Source: Tetrapyrgos nigripes (lineage: Eukaryota; Basidiomycota; Agaricomycetes; Agaricales; Campanellaceae). From it: a stretch of 64,000 bases of DNA. The translations under genes were made by a program, and so were the position numbers. Within the stretch, counting starts at the first letter, position 1. Each line of letters begins with the position of its first letter. This document shows, piece by piece, positions 35,556 to 48,060 of the stretch. The notes under the pieces were generated by a model. That model saw only the letters and a program-made list of their open reading frames with translations. It was not told the origin of the DNA and ran no database searches. The stretch is from contig JAACJM010000020.1 of assembly GCA_013368315.1 (NCBI GenBank), positions 1-64,000 of the forward strand, written 5' to 3'.

Positions 35556-37430
35556 TTGCCGATTTCGTGTTTCATCGAGTGTAGGGGTTGCTGTGAGGCT
35601 CGCGGCTCATTTCGTCTCTCCTTTCATACCATCATGTACCCTCTTAACACATATACCGTGTTTTGTGCTACATTGCTTGCACTACTCTTGACTGCTCTTG
35701 GCTATGGCAACCTCTTTCGTAGTTCTGTTGACTATGATCGTTACTCTGGCTCGAATCTTTCTGCTATACAATTTCTATATAACAGCTCAACGCCGTTTGG
35801 CCCAATGCCATCTAAATATAGCGGCTCAATGCCGTTTGGCCCAATGCCATCTAAATATAGCAGCTCAACGCCGTTTGACCCAGTGCCATCCAAAGATAAC
35901 AGCTCAACGCTGTATGACCCTGCGTCATTCCAATACAACGGCTCAATGCCGTATGGCCTAATGCCATACCAGTATTACGACTCAACATTGTATGGCTCAA
36001 CGTCACTCGATTATAATAGTTCAAAGCTATCCCACCCATTCAACTTACAGAATGACTGTAGCTTGATTTCGTCTCGCAAAGCTAATGTCTTAATCTCTTC
36101 CTATGTTTATCATTCCACCTTTAGAGTGAGAATGCACTTCATAGCATCTGGTGATCTGGTATTCTTTTTTAGATTTGTTGTCAATCAACCTTTGCGACAT
36201 ACTATTATTGATCAAGTACTTGGCCATGTAAAGCATTTTATGATCTTTGTTCAGCGTTCATATACTGCCTATGGGCTTGTTGATGATACTTTTTATTCGA
36301 TTACTCCTGATAATAGTGTGTTGGCATGTTTCCGACAGAGTGTTGCAGCGACATCTCGATTGACACACTTGTTTCTATTAAGATCACTATTTTATCGGCA
36401 TGACTTTTTGGCTAGACTCAAATCAATCAGCGCTTGTACAACATCTTGTCTGCTCGGACAATATTGGGAAGATTTGACCTTCAATTTCATTGGTTACCGT
36501 TTACTTTCAAATTCTACTAACCTTTGCTCACCTTGGCAATTTCAAGCTTCATGTAACATTGATATGTGTTTACAATCACGCGCTATACTGTGTAAATATG
36601 CCATTATATCTCTAGCTAATATTGCTCACTATCATTCTCTCCTTCACTTACTTGATTTTCTGGTACATTTACGTCCTGAATTAACAGTTAGTCAAAGTGA
36701 AAGTGAAAAATCTTACCATCGTTCTCTCCTGGGTGGTGGCAAAGGGGCAGCACCTACATGTTTATTTTCAGATCTGGAAAGATATTTACTTTTTCCTTGC
36801 AGTATAAATAATCCAGGTTCTACAATGTATCGATTTCACAGTTTTTCTGAATCTGTCTCAAGTTCAGCAGCCAATCCTTTACTATTATATGCATTTGTAC
36901 CACCAACTAAATTGTGTCAGTCTCTGACTTTTAGATCATTACGACAGTTAGCTAGATTTCATAATGTTCAATTTTCAAACACTGTGAAGTCTCAAGTTCA
37001 AGGCTTATTAAGTGATCATGTATGTGACTCAGAATGCACAAGCCCTGTTGCCATATTTGAACCTATTGACCCTGTTCAAGTCAAACCTCTTGCTTCATTT
37101 CCTCCTTTGCCTCCTTCAGAAAATCTAATGAAAAAAATTATACATGACTGGTGTGCTGATTTTTCTAGATCAGCAGTGGAAGAAGGTGGATGTGCAGTAT
37201 GTGGTCAGCTTAAGCTGATGTCTACGCTGCTGCCAATTAAGCAAGTAAAAAAGCTACTCAATGTCCTTAGAGTTACTGGTGTATCTGGGGCTGTTATAGA
37301 TGACTCATGTTCCAGAGTGTGTACTGATTGTAGTCTCTCTAAGAGATGGAAAAATTCCGAGAATTTCCTTGGCAAATGGATTCTGGCTTGGAAATATTCC
37401 ACCTCAGTTACAGTGCTTAAATTTTGTTGA
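35556..37430 (+). pseudogene. Helitron N-terminal region with 13-residue repeats
   Basis: 624-codon frame. Residues about 70-150 contain a 13-residue repeat (SSTPFGPMPSKYS type). The remainder holds a region usual at the start of Helitron proteins, with FSNTVKSQVQGLLSDHVCDS and a Cys-rich stretch CAVCGQLKLMSTLLP and CSRVCTDCSLS. The homologous continuation GKIPRISLANGFWLGNIPPQ lies in another frame from about 37340, so a 1-base indel separates this part from Rep. The real start could be well downstream of 35556, because the first 150 residues are low-complexity. Confidence 0.6.
35762..36020 (+). repeat. 39-nt tandem repeat, about six copies
   Basis: Units such as GCTCAACGCCGTTTGGCCCA followed by ATGCCATCTAAATATAGC, repeated in frame with increasing divergence from left to right. 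They encode 13-residue repeats in the N-terminal Helitron frame. Confidence 0.8.
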
Positions 37431-37644
37431 GAAATTACTTGTTCAAAAGGTACGGACCAATTGTTGTTTTGTACGTGTGTCTTCAGGTATGAGAAAGATG
37501 ATTTCTCATGTCATAGCCTTTGACTCACCAGTTATGAAAGTTTATGATGTTCTGCCTCCACCACCAGAAGATCTTGACGAAGTTTTGGCAATAATGTTTA
37601 CTGGACCTTGCAAACCTACAGAAAAAGACTATAAATGAACTCCA

Positions 37645-40600
37645 ATGCTTGTTAGACGTAAACAAGTGTTTGAAGCTTTAACTTGGCTTCGATTGAACCA
37701 TCCTGCATATGAAGATGTAAAAATCTCGATGGACAATCTCAATAAGTATCCTGAGGATACACCACCAGTCACTGTAGCGTTTAAAGAGATGCAGTCAGAA
37801 GGTAACAGAATACCTGAAGCTACAAGTATTCATGACAATGAATTAGAAATTGGAACTGAGCTAGGCAGCGTTCCATTTGTAGTGCATGGGATCACAGGTG
37901 AACAGCTGCAGAATACTTCTGTGGAGCTCCAGAAAGCTAAGGCTTTAGCTTATTTAAAATCACAAGGTAAGTTTCTTGCTGTTGGACATAGTGAGAAAAG
38001 CTCTACTATGTTCAACAATCCCCTGTTGTATCCCTCCATTTTCCCCTGGCTTTTCCCTTATGGCATGGGTAGTATTGGCATGACCACACTTAAATCATTT
38101 TCTGAAAAAAGTCACAAAAAATACTTTATGAACTATCATGATCAGAGATTCCAGAGTGATCCATTGTTTAGCTTTGTAGCTTTTAGCCATGAACAAGTCA
38201 AAAAGACTACAAGTAATGGCTTTGCACTCACACAAAAAGAAAGCTTCTCTGCAATTGCAGATTGTATTTTAAACTTGAATCCACATGTATTGAACACTTT
38301 GATAGACAAACTGAGCAAAGGTGGAATAGTACGGCCTGAAACAGAAGAAGAGAAATTGTGCTATGAGGTTATTCAAGATCTGGACCACGTAGGTGGTACA
38401 GTTAAAGGATCTATGTCCAGTAAAAAATTCTTGCGAACTGAGCTCTGGTCTCTAATCTCATACCTTGGGGCTCCATCTTGGTATATTACTTTTGCACCAT
38501 CTGACCTAACTCATCCTTTGTGTTTGTATTATGCTATCTCTGATGAGACTTTTGACCTGAATCTTAATCTTCCTAATGATGAAAGAACTAGGAAAATTAT
38601 TAATAATCCTGTTGCTGGTGCCAAGTTCTTTGATTTTATGGTTCAGATGTTTATCAAGCACATATTAGGAGTTGACACTGACCATGATGGTGTTTTTGGA
38701 AAAACTTCGGGCTATTTTGGCACCATTGAACAGCAAGGAAGATTGACTCTCCATCTTCATATGCTTCTCTGGATTGCAAACAGCCTGTCTCCACAACAGA
38801 TAAGAGATGCTATATTAAAAAATGAAAATGATTTCCAAAGAAGAATAGTTGAGTACTTAGGATCTGTTCATTGTGGAGATTTCATGACTGGCACTCAGGA
38901 AGAAGTTGAACAAAATCTTCAAACTGCCTCAGGAAATGAAGATTATGTTAATCCCTTGTACTCTTTGCCTCAGTGTCCTCCAATAGAGTGTTTATGTACC
39001 AGCACTGAAAACTGTGAGCCATGTCAGGCCTGGACTGCCAAATATCAGCAAGAAGTGGACGATATTCTAAGCCGAACTCATATACACAAATGCAAATCTA
39101 CCTTAACCAAGCAAGGAACAAGAAAGGTAGGCAAAGATTACCTAGGTTGTCTTGACAATAAATTTGGCACTTGCAAAGCCAGGTTTCCACGAGAAACATT
39201 TCCAACAACGCAGGTTGATACTGAGACTGGTGCCCTGAGAATGAAAAAGACAGAAGCTTGGATTAACACCTATAACCAAACAGTCACATATCTACTCAGA
39301 TGTAACTCAGATGTCTCTTCATTGCTATCAGGCACAGCAATCAAGGCTGTTGTCTTATATGTGACTGAGTATATTACAAAATGGAATCTGAACACTCATG
39401 TGATTTTTGAAGTTATTCGTACAATTCTACAAAGGAATGCCGAGATGCTGACTGGTACTTTACCTCGCCATGAAAAGGCAAGAAAAATTATTACACAAAT
39501 TGTCAACTTATTGACAGTCAAGATGGAGCTAGGGGCACCAATGATTGCTTTGTATCTTCTAGATAAACCAGATCATTACACAAGTCATGAGTTCAAATCA
39601 TTTTACTGGAAAGACTTTGTCAGTGAAGCTCGTAGATTTTGGCAGGAACCAGATCAGCTGCAGGTTGAAAATAAAAATCATGAAAAAGTAGTTGTGATCC
39701 AACATAATGGTAAGTTAGTAGGCTTTTCCTCAGTTTTTGATTATATATACCGTCCAGAAGCTTTAAGCGAGATGACATTATATGAATGGGTATGCCAATG
39801 TGAACGTGTCAAACTGGCAGCAAATAAAAGAGATGTCAATGACCCTGATGATGAGATCTCAGAACGCTATAATAGTAGTAGTGAAGACTCATCTTTCTCT
39901 GATGAAGAAGATACATATAGACCTCAAAATACATTGAAAAAAAGTTTGGCAAATAAACCTTTGACAAAGAACGTGCTGCCAAAGAAAGGACATCCTTTTG
40001 TGCATGAACATCCCTTAGCTAGCACCCATTACTTGCGCATTCATGATAAGAGAAATATTGTACCTAATTTCATAGGACCTTCACTACCGAGAAGGAATAA
40101 GGGTGACAGGGAATACTACTGTTCAGTCATGTTGACATTTTTCAAACCGTGGAGAACTGGAAAAGATCTCAAGGAGAAAAAGGAGACTTGGGATAGTGCA
40201 TTCCTTGACTATCAATTTTCTGCTCAACAAAAATTCTTGATGGATAATTTTGAACTTCGATTTGAATGTTTAGATTCGAGAGATGACTACCATGCACAGA
40301 GAAAGGCACAGAGTCTAGGAATTGATCCTTCAAAGCTTGAGCCTGACTTTGATGATGGAATTCATTTTGATCCATTTAAATGTTCAGATGACAGTCTAGG
40401 TGTTCGGGAACGACGCAGGCAGTTAGACATGCAAGAGATGACAGATTTACTGGCCAATACGGGATGGACAAATGCAAAGTGTGATTTGAAAAGCCATATA
40501 CCAGCTTCTTTTGATTATCCTTCAATGAGTCCAGCTGCATGGAGGTTGGAAATTGCAAAAATGAAGTCAAATGTGATAACAAATAAACTGAAGGAAAACA

Positions 40601-42444
40601 AAGACCAGCAATACAACTTTCCTAATAAATATCCTGACCAGGTAGAAGTCCTTGATCAACATATGCTTGAAGAGAAACTTCGAAGCAATCAGACTCAAAA
40701 ACTTATAGATGATTTATGTCTTGAATTTAGTTTGAATCTAGAGCAAGAACGGGCGTTTCGTATTGTTGCAAACCATGCAGTTAGTTCTATTTCAGACCAG
40801 TTAAAGATGTATATAGGTGGCATGGCAGGTACTGGTAAAAGTCAAGTGCTGAAAACTCTGAGAGAATTTTTCAAGAGAAGGCTTCAGAGCCAATGCATGA
40901 TAGTAGTTGCACCAACTGGCACAGCAGCTGCTTTGCTTCAAGGTTCCACTTATCACTCTGTGTTTGGTATTAATTCATCAGAGGAAGGCGAGTTTTGGAA
41001 GATGTCTGCATCACAGATTTGTTCCAGACTTAGTGGAGTAGATTATGTATTTTTAGATGAAGTTTCAATGCTTTCTTGTAAAGACATGTATAAAATCAGT
41101 GCTAAAATTGCTTCTGCCTTGAATCGCCCTCTGCTTCCATTTGGTGGCATGAACATGATATTTGCTGGTGATTTTGCTCAATTGCCTCCAGCTATGGGTG
41201 GTGAAAATGTATCACTGTATAGCCATACCATAGGAACCAGTTCATCAGACCAACATGCTAGTATTGGGAAATATTTATGGCATCAAATCAACACTGTAGT
41301 GCTCCTGAGAAAAAACTGTCGGCAGACCGGAAGTTCTATCAGAGATGTAAAATTTCGTCAAGCTTTAGAAAATATGAGATATAAACAGTGCACTGCAGAG
41401 GATATTACTTTGTTGCGGTCTTTGATCTCAGATCCTTCCAATGAATCTCGTTCTATTGATAACCCTCGTTTCCGGAACACTTCAATTATTTTGACTTACA
41501 ATAAACATAAAGACGTAGCTAATGAACTAGGAACTAAACGGTTTGCAGCAGAGACTGGTCAAATGCTTGCACACTTTTTCTCTGAAGATGAGGAAGTTGT
41601 TTTTGATGAACTTCCCTCAAAAACTCATGATCGAAAACGTAAACGGAGAAAGGCTACAAAGCACAAAATCAATGATGAAGTACAGCAGCAGCTCTGGAAA
41701 CAGTCACCTTCTACCAACAATATGCAGATTCCTGCAACTCTATCTTTATGCAAAGGACTACCTGTAATGATCCGCTTCAATGGCGCAACTGAGCTCTGTA
41801 TAACCAAGGGTCAAGAAGGCACTGTTCATGGCTGGCAAGCTGGTAAAGGAAGGCATGGTCAACTAGTTCTCAAAGTGCTATATGTTAAATTGGAAAAGCC
41901 CTCAACAGATGTCCAGTTCAAAGACCTTCCTCTCAATGTTGTTCCTATTACCCCAAATACAAGGCGTATTAACTGTAAACTACCTGATGACCGAATCATT
42001 CAGATCTCCCGGACTCAGGTAGAAGTTCTGCCTAACTTTGCAATGACTGATTTTGCCTCCCAAGGAAAAACACGAGACCCTAACGTAGTAGATATATATA
42101 ACAGTCATGATTTCCGAGCCATTTATACTGCGTTATCAAGAAGTTCCAGTGCAGATGGCACCATAATTCTACAAGGTTTTAATGTTAATCATATTACTGG
42201 TGGTGTGAAGGATAAAGGTGGATATCGTCAGGAACTGAGGGAGTTGGAAATTCTAAATGATATCACTAAGTTGCGCGAAAATCGCAAATTACCACCTTCA
42301 ATTATTGGAGACCTCAGAGGATCATTGATACAACAATATAGGTCACACTTTGGTAAGAGCCATACACCTGATGAGCTTCATGAGAGTCTAGTATGGGACA
42401 CAAATGAGAAGTTTGAATCCACATTACACAAGGATATTTCATGA
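37645..42444 (+). pseudogene. Helitron Rep-helicase (Rep and Pif1-like domains)
   Basis: A 1,599-codon open stretch in frame with the preceding piece, interrupted only by TGA at 37636. The Helitron-like N-terminal Rep domain has the HUH-type motif at residues 370-372 (LTLHLHMLLW) and the two-tyrosine motif Y572-VTE-Y576. The Pif1/RecD-like helicase has Walker A GGMAGTGKSQ (about 1058-1067), Walker B FLDEVSM (D1138, E1139), GDFAQLPP, LLRKNCRQ and the late motif FASQGKT with YTALSR. All catalytic residues expected of a rolling-circle Helitron protein are visible. It would nick and unwind DNA at the element ends in the nucleus. In-frame TGA at 42442 separates the tail. Confidence 0.9.
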
Positions 42445-42474
42445 AAAATCCTAGAAAAAGAAAATACACCACCA

Positions 42475-43398
42475 GTGAAGAAGAAGACCTTAGGAAACTT
42501 TGTTCCTATTGAGCACCCTAGTCTACATTCAAGTCCTACTCCTTCAGAAGAAACTATTCATCCAACATCACATAACTCTGACAGACTTATTGTAACTTGT
42601 GATTATCCAACTTTGAAATGGTCTGCAAACAGTTGTGCATATGACTCTGCTCTCATGCTTCTTTATCATTTGTTCAGAACAGAAAGAGCAGCTTTTCTTG
42701 CTGAAAGTGATAATTTCTCCTCAATTTTAATGAATGAGCTTTCAGCCACGTTCCAGTCAAACTCATCAAACTACGCTGATATCAGAGATCAAATACGAAG
42801 AGAGCTTTCTATTCTTGATCCTGATGCTTTTCCTGCTGGGGCCTATGCAGACACAAGTGATGTCTTGCATGAGTTGATGCGTTCAGTCAGTCCCACCACT
42901 AAGAGAACAGTTGTCTGCTATAACAGCCACTTCTCACTTCGAGAGAGGACACAACACAATCTTCTGTTGACTCGGTCAACTGGTAGTTATCAGTCAACTC
43001 AAGATTGTGTGTCTCATTTTGTGGAACCTTGGGCTGATCAATGTCCCTCTTGCCACTCAGACATGCTTCGAAAATACACATTCCAAAGATTCCCCAAATT
43101 TTTCCTAATGTCAATACCTTACGAGTGCGATATGGAGATTCAGAATATCATACATGTGCCTCAAGGAGCTGAGTCAAGACAGTATCACATAAATGGAATT
43201 ATTTATTTTGGAAATGATCACTTTATCACTAGAATGTTTGATGGTGCCAATGAATGGGTCTACGACGGCATTGGAACTGGTATACCGACAAAATTATCTC
43301 CAGATTTCCAAGCTCACAGCAACACTCTAGAATTCTTTGCGCATAAGAAGGCTGTAGTGGTCCTTTATGTCTGTAGTGAAAATGAGAATATAGTTTAA
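42475..43398 (+). pseudogene. Helitron C-terminal cysteine-peptidase-like module
   Basis: In the same frame as the helicase and separated only by TGA at 42442-42444, so originally part of one protein. WSANSCAYDSALMLLYHLF (Cys about residue 54 from the internal Met) resembles the catalytic Cys box of ubiquitin-hydrolase-type papain-fold peptidases. A CPSC pair, then GNDHFITRMFD (His about 249) and WVYDGIGTG, fit the His and Asp/Asn boxes. Peptidase modules at this position are known in fungal and animal Helitrons, but the substrate is unknown. Length about 307 codons. Confidence 0.7.
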
Positions 43399-43430
43399 TT
43401 TTTATTGAATAATTAACCGAGGCTGAACCC

Positions 43431-43485
43431 TGCGGCCTCGTACTCGCCATGCGGAGCGTTGGCCCACACCCCTTTCATGGGTAGA
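43431..43485. other. Hairpin-containing sequence shared with the 18 kb insertion
   Basis: GCGGCCTCGTACTCGCCA, then TTGGCCCACACCCCTTTCAT, is alignable with 18262-18308. GCCA...TGGC can pair. Its place just after the Helitron coding region suggests a Helitron 3' terminal region, but no clear CTRR end is present. Confidence 0.35.
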
Positions 43486-43736
43486 GAAGGAGAAAACGAG
43501 ACCCGAAGCACAAAGGCCCCGAAAATCCAAGAGGCTCATAGTCTAAGAGCACTGCACAGAAGGCGAAAGGGGGGGGGGGAGGGGGGAAAGTAGGATCCGA
43601 GACTCCAGCCCATGGTTTGCATTGCGCACACAACTAAAAAATTCGAGCAAAAAGGTGGGGAAAGTGACAAAGGGACAAAACGTCTAAAAGTCAACGCACC
43701 TTCCACGCATATTCGGACGTTGACCTCCCACCTCTA
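43486..43736. other. G-rich spacer
   Basis: Contains a G-rich tract at about 43571-43588. No gene seen. Confidence 0.4.
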
Positions 43737-44215
43737 TGCCAGTCAATCATGGACAATATTATTTCCCGAACTTCTTGATCATTTTCCGCAATTTCTGAAC
43801 TCTTGAGGCTATTTTTGACCTCTCCAAACTCTTACAGCGTGACATGTGACAGCCTCGATTTTCCGAACTCTGATGCCACTCACCGAACTTTTAATCAGGA
43901 TTCGAAACTAAGGGTTAAGACTCGAACTCTTAGCGTGACGTGACATTGAGTTTCTCCGAACTTCAAGTCCATCTTGAGCCGAACCTACTAATGCGCTGTA
44001 TGTGGCCACTTAAAGCTGACTAAGGGTGCATACCTAATTAGGAAGGGCGGATATCCCACGCTCCTCCCTGCCCTCGCAGGTCACTTTCAAGGAAGCTTTG
44101 GAAGACGCTGGTCTATCACTAAGCTCTGCAGTAAGTATACATAGTTAGAGTTTGTGATGAGGTGGATATTTACTGAAAATCAAGAGTTGCTGATAAAATC
44201 TGGGGTACAGTGATG
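43737..44215 (+). repeat. TTCGG repeat family, left arm (partial)
   Basis: Matches 52910-53252 in the same orientation and 44816-45280 in reverse. Markers are GAACTTTTAATCAGGATTCG, CTTCAAGTCCATCTTGAGCC and GCATACCTAATTAGGAAGGG. With the reverse copy it forms an inverted pair about 600 bp apart. Confidence 0.8.
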
Positions 44216-44274
44216 AGATTCTTTGATTCATTCTGACCATCATGTGCGGACATCCACAATGCAAAGATTAAAAA

Positions 44275-44730
44275 TTGAAGGATCAGTTTGCCGCTGATAA
44301 CAAACATATGCCAGCGTCGTGGAGCTGTCAGAAGAAGGTACCCCAACTGTCAGGTCGTTTGGTACTTACACTCATTTCCTGCGCCACATGCACCACAGAC
44401 TGTCATCAGTCTGAGACTGATTGCTTACTTCTCTTCTCCAAGCTGACAGGGGTCAATGGGGGTTCTCCTGGGAGTCAATTTCTCACCTGGAGCAGTTTCC
44501 GTTTAGATCCATGGATCCTAGGTGCTGTGCCAAACTGTTCAACATGCTGAATAGCAGAGTGGTCCAGTTCTACTCCTTCATCTGCCAAGCTATCTGTGAG
44601 TTAATGAGGTTGTCGCACCGATGGGCGGATTAGTATATCTTTGCATCATTCTCTTTTAAATCTCACTGCTGTCGCTCGTTACTTTCAATATACCATTGTG
44701 TTTTGGGTTTTTATACTACCTTTGTGCACA
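44275..44730 (+). pseudogene. 3' fragment of a BTB-type gene
   Basis: Paralogous to the last part of the gene ending at 52107: FRSMDPRCCAKLFNMLNSRV and GVNGGSPGSQF correspond to FRSMDPRCRAKLFLMLN and the GQWGFSIDL region. The 3' flank with CTGTCGCTCGTTACTTTC is also shared. Frames are broken and the BTB domain itself is absent. The fragment sits between the inverted TTCGG arms. A nearly identical reverse copy lies at 63.5-64 kb. Confidence 0.65.
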
Positions 44731-44815
44731 TTTTCTGATCCACAAGTTTACTACGTAAGGATGATGATTGCCACGTTTGGGAGGGGCAAACTCAATCCTT
44801 CAATTTTTAATCTTT

Positions 44816-45906
44816 GTGTTACTATACCCCAAATGTTATCAGCAACTCTTGATTTTCGGTACATATCTACCTCATAACATTCTCTAACTATGTATACTTA
44901 CTGCAGAGCTTAGTGATAGACCAGCGTGTTTCAAAACTTGCTTGAAAGTGGCTGGCGAGTTGCTGGCGAGGGCAGGAAGGAGCGTGGGATATCTACCCTT
45001 CCTAATTAGGTATGCACCCTTAGTCAGCTTTAAGTGGCCACATACAGCGCATTAGGAGGTTCGGCTCAAGATGGACTTGAAGTTCGGAGAAAGTCATTGT
45101 CACGTCACGCTAAGAGTTCGAGTCTTAACCCTTAGTTTCGAATCCTGATTAAAAGTTCGGTGAGTGGCATCAGAGTTCGGAAAATCGAGGCTGTCACATG
45201 TCACGCTGTAAGAGTTCGGAAATTGCGGAAAATGATCAAGAAGTTCGGGAAATAATATTGTCCACGATTGACTGGCATACTATCTCGACTACTCTTCCCT
45301 TTTCCGAACTCTTGTTTCGAGTTCACCGAACACTTCTCGCACCTTCCGAACCCCTCCTCGAGTCCACCGAACACTTGTAGCATCGAACCTCTTCTGAATT
45401 TCTGAATTTCCGAACTTCTTCTGATCTTCCGCGCCACTCCTGATTTTCCGCGCCACTTCTGATTTTTCCGAACCTCTTTTCAAGCCTACTGAACACTTTG
45501 ATGAATCTATGGTAGATACTTATGAACATATGCTAGATACCTATGAATGTATAATTCTCAATTAATAATCTGAAGATAGCCACTTTTTTTTGTTCACTTT
45601 TTCGGGAGTTCAACGTTCAGTGCCAGGCGTTTACGCGTGGGAATATTACTCCTAAATTGAGGCGGCCAGTTGTCCTCAACCTACCTGCACAAGATGATTT
45701 CCGTTCTGGTTATGCTATAGTACGGGCTACATTAGGATCAGATCTATTCAGACTTGATTTTTCTATCATTATAGCATATCTAGATCCAATCTACCTACTG
45801 TCTGCTCACAGTTGCGGCTGTACCTTGCTGGCCCAGCAAAAGACGAGTCAAATACATGGCGTTATTCCCTCTTGCCGGTTCCGATCTGACTCAATAGCTG
45901 CAGACA
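44816..45906 (-). repeat. TTCGG repeat family, full-length reverse copy
   Basis: Reverse complement matches 52258-53252 along its length, including the GGTTCGG-rich third (45290-45500), the phrase GATTTCCGTTCTGGTTAT and TGACTCAATAGCTGCAG at the outer end. Small frames inside (for example 45657-46016) are not conserved as proteins. Element class unknown. Confidence 0.75.
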
Positions 45907-46096
45907 CGCTGCATGCCAAAAAGATAGGATTACACCCTTCTACATACTTCCTTTTTATTTTTTGTTTTTACTTCTCTCAACCGTATCATGCACCATCTAT
46001 CTGCTCAAGTCAGTAGTTGGCAGAGTCATTAGTCTCCCTACGCAGAATCAAGCTAGCAGGCCAGTTTAGAGGAGCGCCGGAGCTTAAGATCCAAAG

Positions 46097-46176
46097 AGGT
46101 TTAGGATTTTTGCCTCGAGTTCCGCAGCAATACAATCCTATTTTTGCTTCAACAACGAGGCAAAAATCCTAAACCT
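46097..46176. repeat. Perfect 21-bp inverted repeat (hairpin)
   Basis: AGGTTTAGGATTTTTGCCTCG at 46097-46117 is exactly complementary to 46156-46176 with a 38-nt loop. A weaker extension pairs GATCC/AAGAGG with CCTCTTCGGATC. It lies immediately upstream of the plus-strand hypothetical gene. Confidence 0.8.
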
Positions 46177-46343
46177 TTATAAACCTCTTCGGATCTTCCG
46201 TCGCCACAGTTCAACTCTCGTCACTCTTTCAGTCTCTTTGTCTGGCTGGCCAAGCTGTCTTCCTCCTCCAAATGGATGCTTCACAGCGCTGATGCCATCA
46301 TGTTTCCAAGAAGACGCACAAACGGCCCTGTCCATGTCCTGAC

Positions 46344-48060
46344 TTGGTCGAATCTGATTTGGACCCTCACCATTGTGCATCCTGTGGTCACTGTAGTCGC
46401 AATCATTTTTCCGACATATCTCCAAGGGCTGCCAACAGTCCACCACGCTCTCAGCCTGAAGACGCCGGGATCCAACAGCTCATCTCGAACAGTCTCTCTG
46501 ATCAATCCAAAGCTTTCGTGGCCAACACCAATGCCGAGATACGAAGAGGGCTTAAGGTTCCACCCAACGGCAGTCCCCATACCTCGTTAGGTGTATGTAA
46601 ATCGAGTGCTAACAATACTGGAAAGCCGTAAGCTGTTTAACTGTTTCAGTGGAGTGTCACTCAATCTTTTTGTACGATTTATACAGATCCTCAAACCTCA
46701 AGAAGGGCAAGAAGGTTAACGGTCTTGATGGACATGGAAAGTGAGTTCTTTGAGTTGTTTTTACATCTCAATGACACTCATTCCTTGCATCCTTTGCCAG
46801 ACAAGCTGATGCTGCGTGGGTATTCAGATTCGTGTTTGCTGTGTTCTTACTCATATGGGTTTCAGACTCGATAAATTGTGCAAAGGAAAGCAGATAGCCA
46901 GTGTCATTTTAAATCCTCATGGTGTGAGGGCATTGGTGCGTCTATCTACACATCAATCTCTTTTTTTTTTTGTTCATTCTTTGCTTCACAGGAACTTTGC
47001 GTCGCAATGATGTAGTCTCCACTCAACATCGATCATAAAGAGCTGGGGCTTGCTATTGCTCCTCGAAAGGGAATTAACCTTGACCTCGCTCTCACCCATC
47101 CTACTCTCTCAGCCCTCCTACTCCAATGGTTCCCCTCTTTGTGAGATCTCTACGAGTCAGGCTCAACAGGAGATGATCGGGCACCCTGGGCCCTGTGTGC
47201 ACAATCATACAGGGTACTTGCAGTGTCTCCGATCAAGTTCCCAACTGCCCATGACCTGTATGATAAACGTATGCTCCATACCAAAGGGTGGGAAAGGCAA
47301 TGGGTTTACATTGGTGCGTTCCATTCCTGATCACCATTGACCTATAATCGAGGGCTAACCCTTCTGATTTGTAGCTTCTCATGATCCAATCCCAAAGGAT
47401 ACCATTTCCAAATACTACAAGGGAGATCAAGAGGAGTTTGAGGAGCTGTGGAACACCCTAGTGAAGCAGGAAGGGCGGCCCGATGGTCTGTTCTTATCTT
47501 TGCTTTTCCGCTGTTAAAATCTTGATTCTTCTTTAGATGATTCTTCTCAAGACGAAGACGCTGACAAAGACAATGACAAAGATGATGATGAAGGTGATGA
47601 TGAAGGTGGTGATGAAGACGATGGTGATGAGAGCGAAGAGGAGGCCTCTGTTGGAGATAAGAGGAAATGTAAAGCCAGTGATGATTCAGGTACATTCTCA
47701 TCTCTACTGTCCCATCACTAGCGCAACCTCTGCTAACTATTTCATATGATCCCGCAGGTGTCTCTGCCAAGAAACTGCGTAGATTGCCCCGCTTCAACTC
47801 AGTGATTTTGGAATCCAGCTCTCTTAACAGAAAAGGTGTGTCATTGTTGTTGATATTTACAAAAATCTTAATCTCATGTCTTGTTCCTGTCAGCAGACCG
47901 TACAACTTCTCCTATTGAGACAAATGACCCCAAGTCAGGCGAGGCAAGTGGGAATGATAGTGACATCGAAGAAGTCTTTACTTCACTTTTACCCTCTTCC
48001 CCTACATGTCCAGAAACATTTGACCTGTGGAACCCAGACCGCAAGTTCACGCTCTCGTAA
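46344..48060 (+). CDS. Hypothetical acidic protein, multi-exon
   Basis: Read as a plus-strand gene with short introns. Pieces: a Ser/Pro-rich exon with LISNSLSDQSKAFVANTNAE; SSNLKKGKKVNGLDGHGK before GTGAGT; an exon ending SPIKFPTAHDLYDKRMLHTK with GWERQWVYI; SHDPIPKDTISKYYKGDQEE with FEELWNTLVKQEGRPD; an Asp/Glu-rich exon (47538-47690, repeated DDEG); AKKLRRLPRFNSVILESS; and a last exon ending FDLWNPDRKFTLS at about 48059. No domain recognised. It converges with the integrase gene. Several exon borders and the start are uncertain. Confidence 0.45.

Larger units (their letters stand above)
35556..43398 (+). mobile_element. Helitron, autonomous type but decayed (ends not located)
   Basis: One long Rep-helicase coding region on the plus strand spans about 7.8 kb with no recognisable introns. 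It is broken by one frame change near 37340 and in-frame TGA codons at 37636-37638 and 42442-42444. The parts are an N-terminal region, Rep (HUH/Y2), Pif1-like helicase, and a C-terminal cysteine-peptidase-like module. Terminal 5' TC and 3' hairpin-CTRR sequences could not be assigned with confidence, so the true element is larger than given. Confidence 0.85.

Noticed and set aside
33900..35600. Helitron 5' terminus
   Set aside because: Candidate TC-starting sequences near 33.9 and 35.5 kb (GTGGCTAT phrases) are too short and lack a second clear copy to fix the end.
45657..46016. 119-codon plus-strand frame
   Set aside because: It lies in the TTCGG repeat family, and the matching region at 52.3-52.6 kb does not keep the frame.
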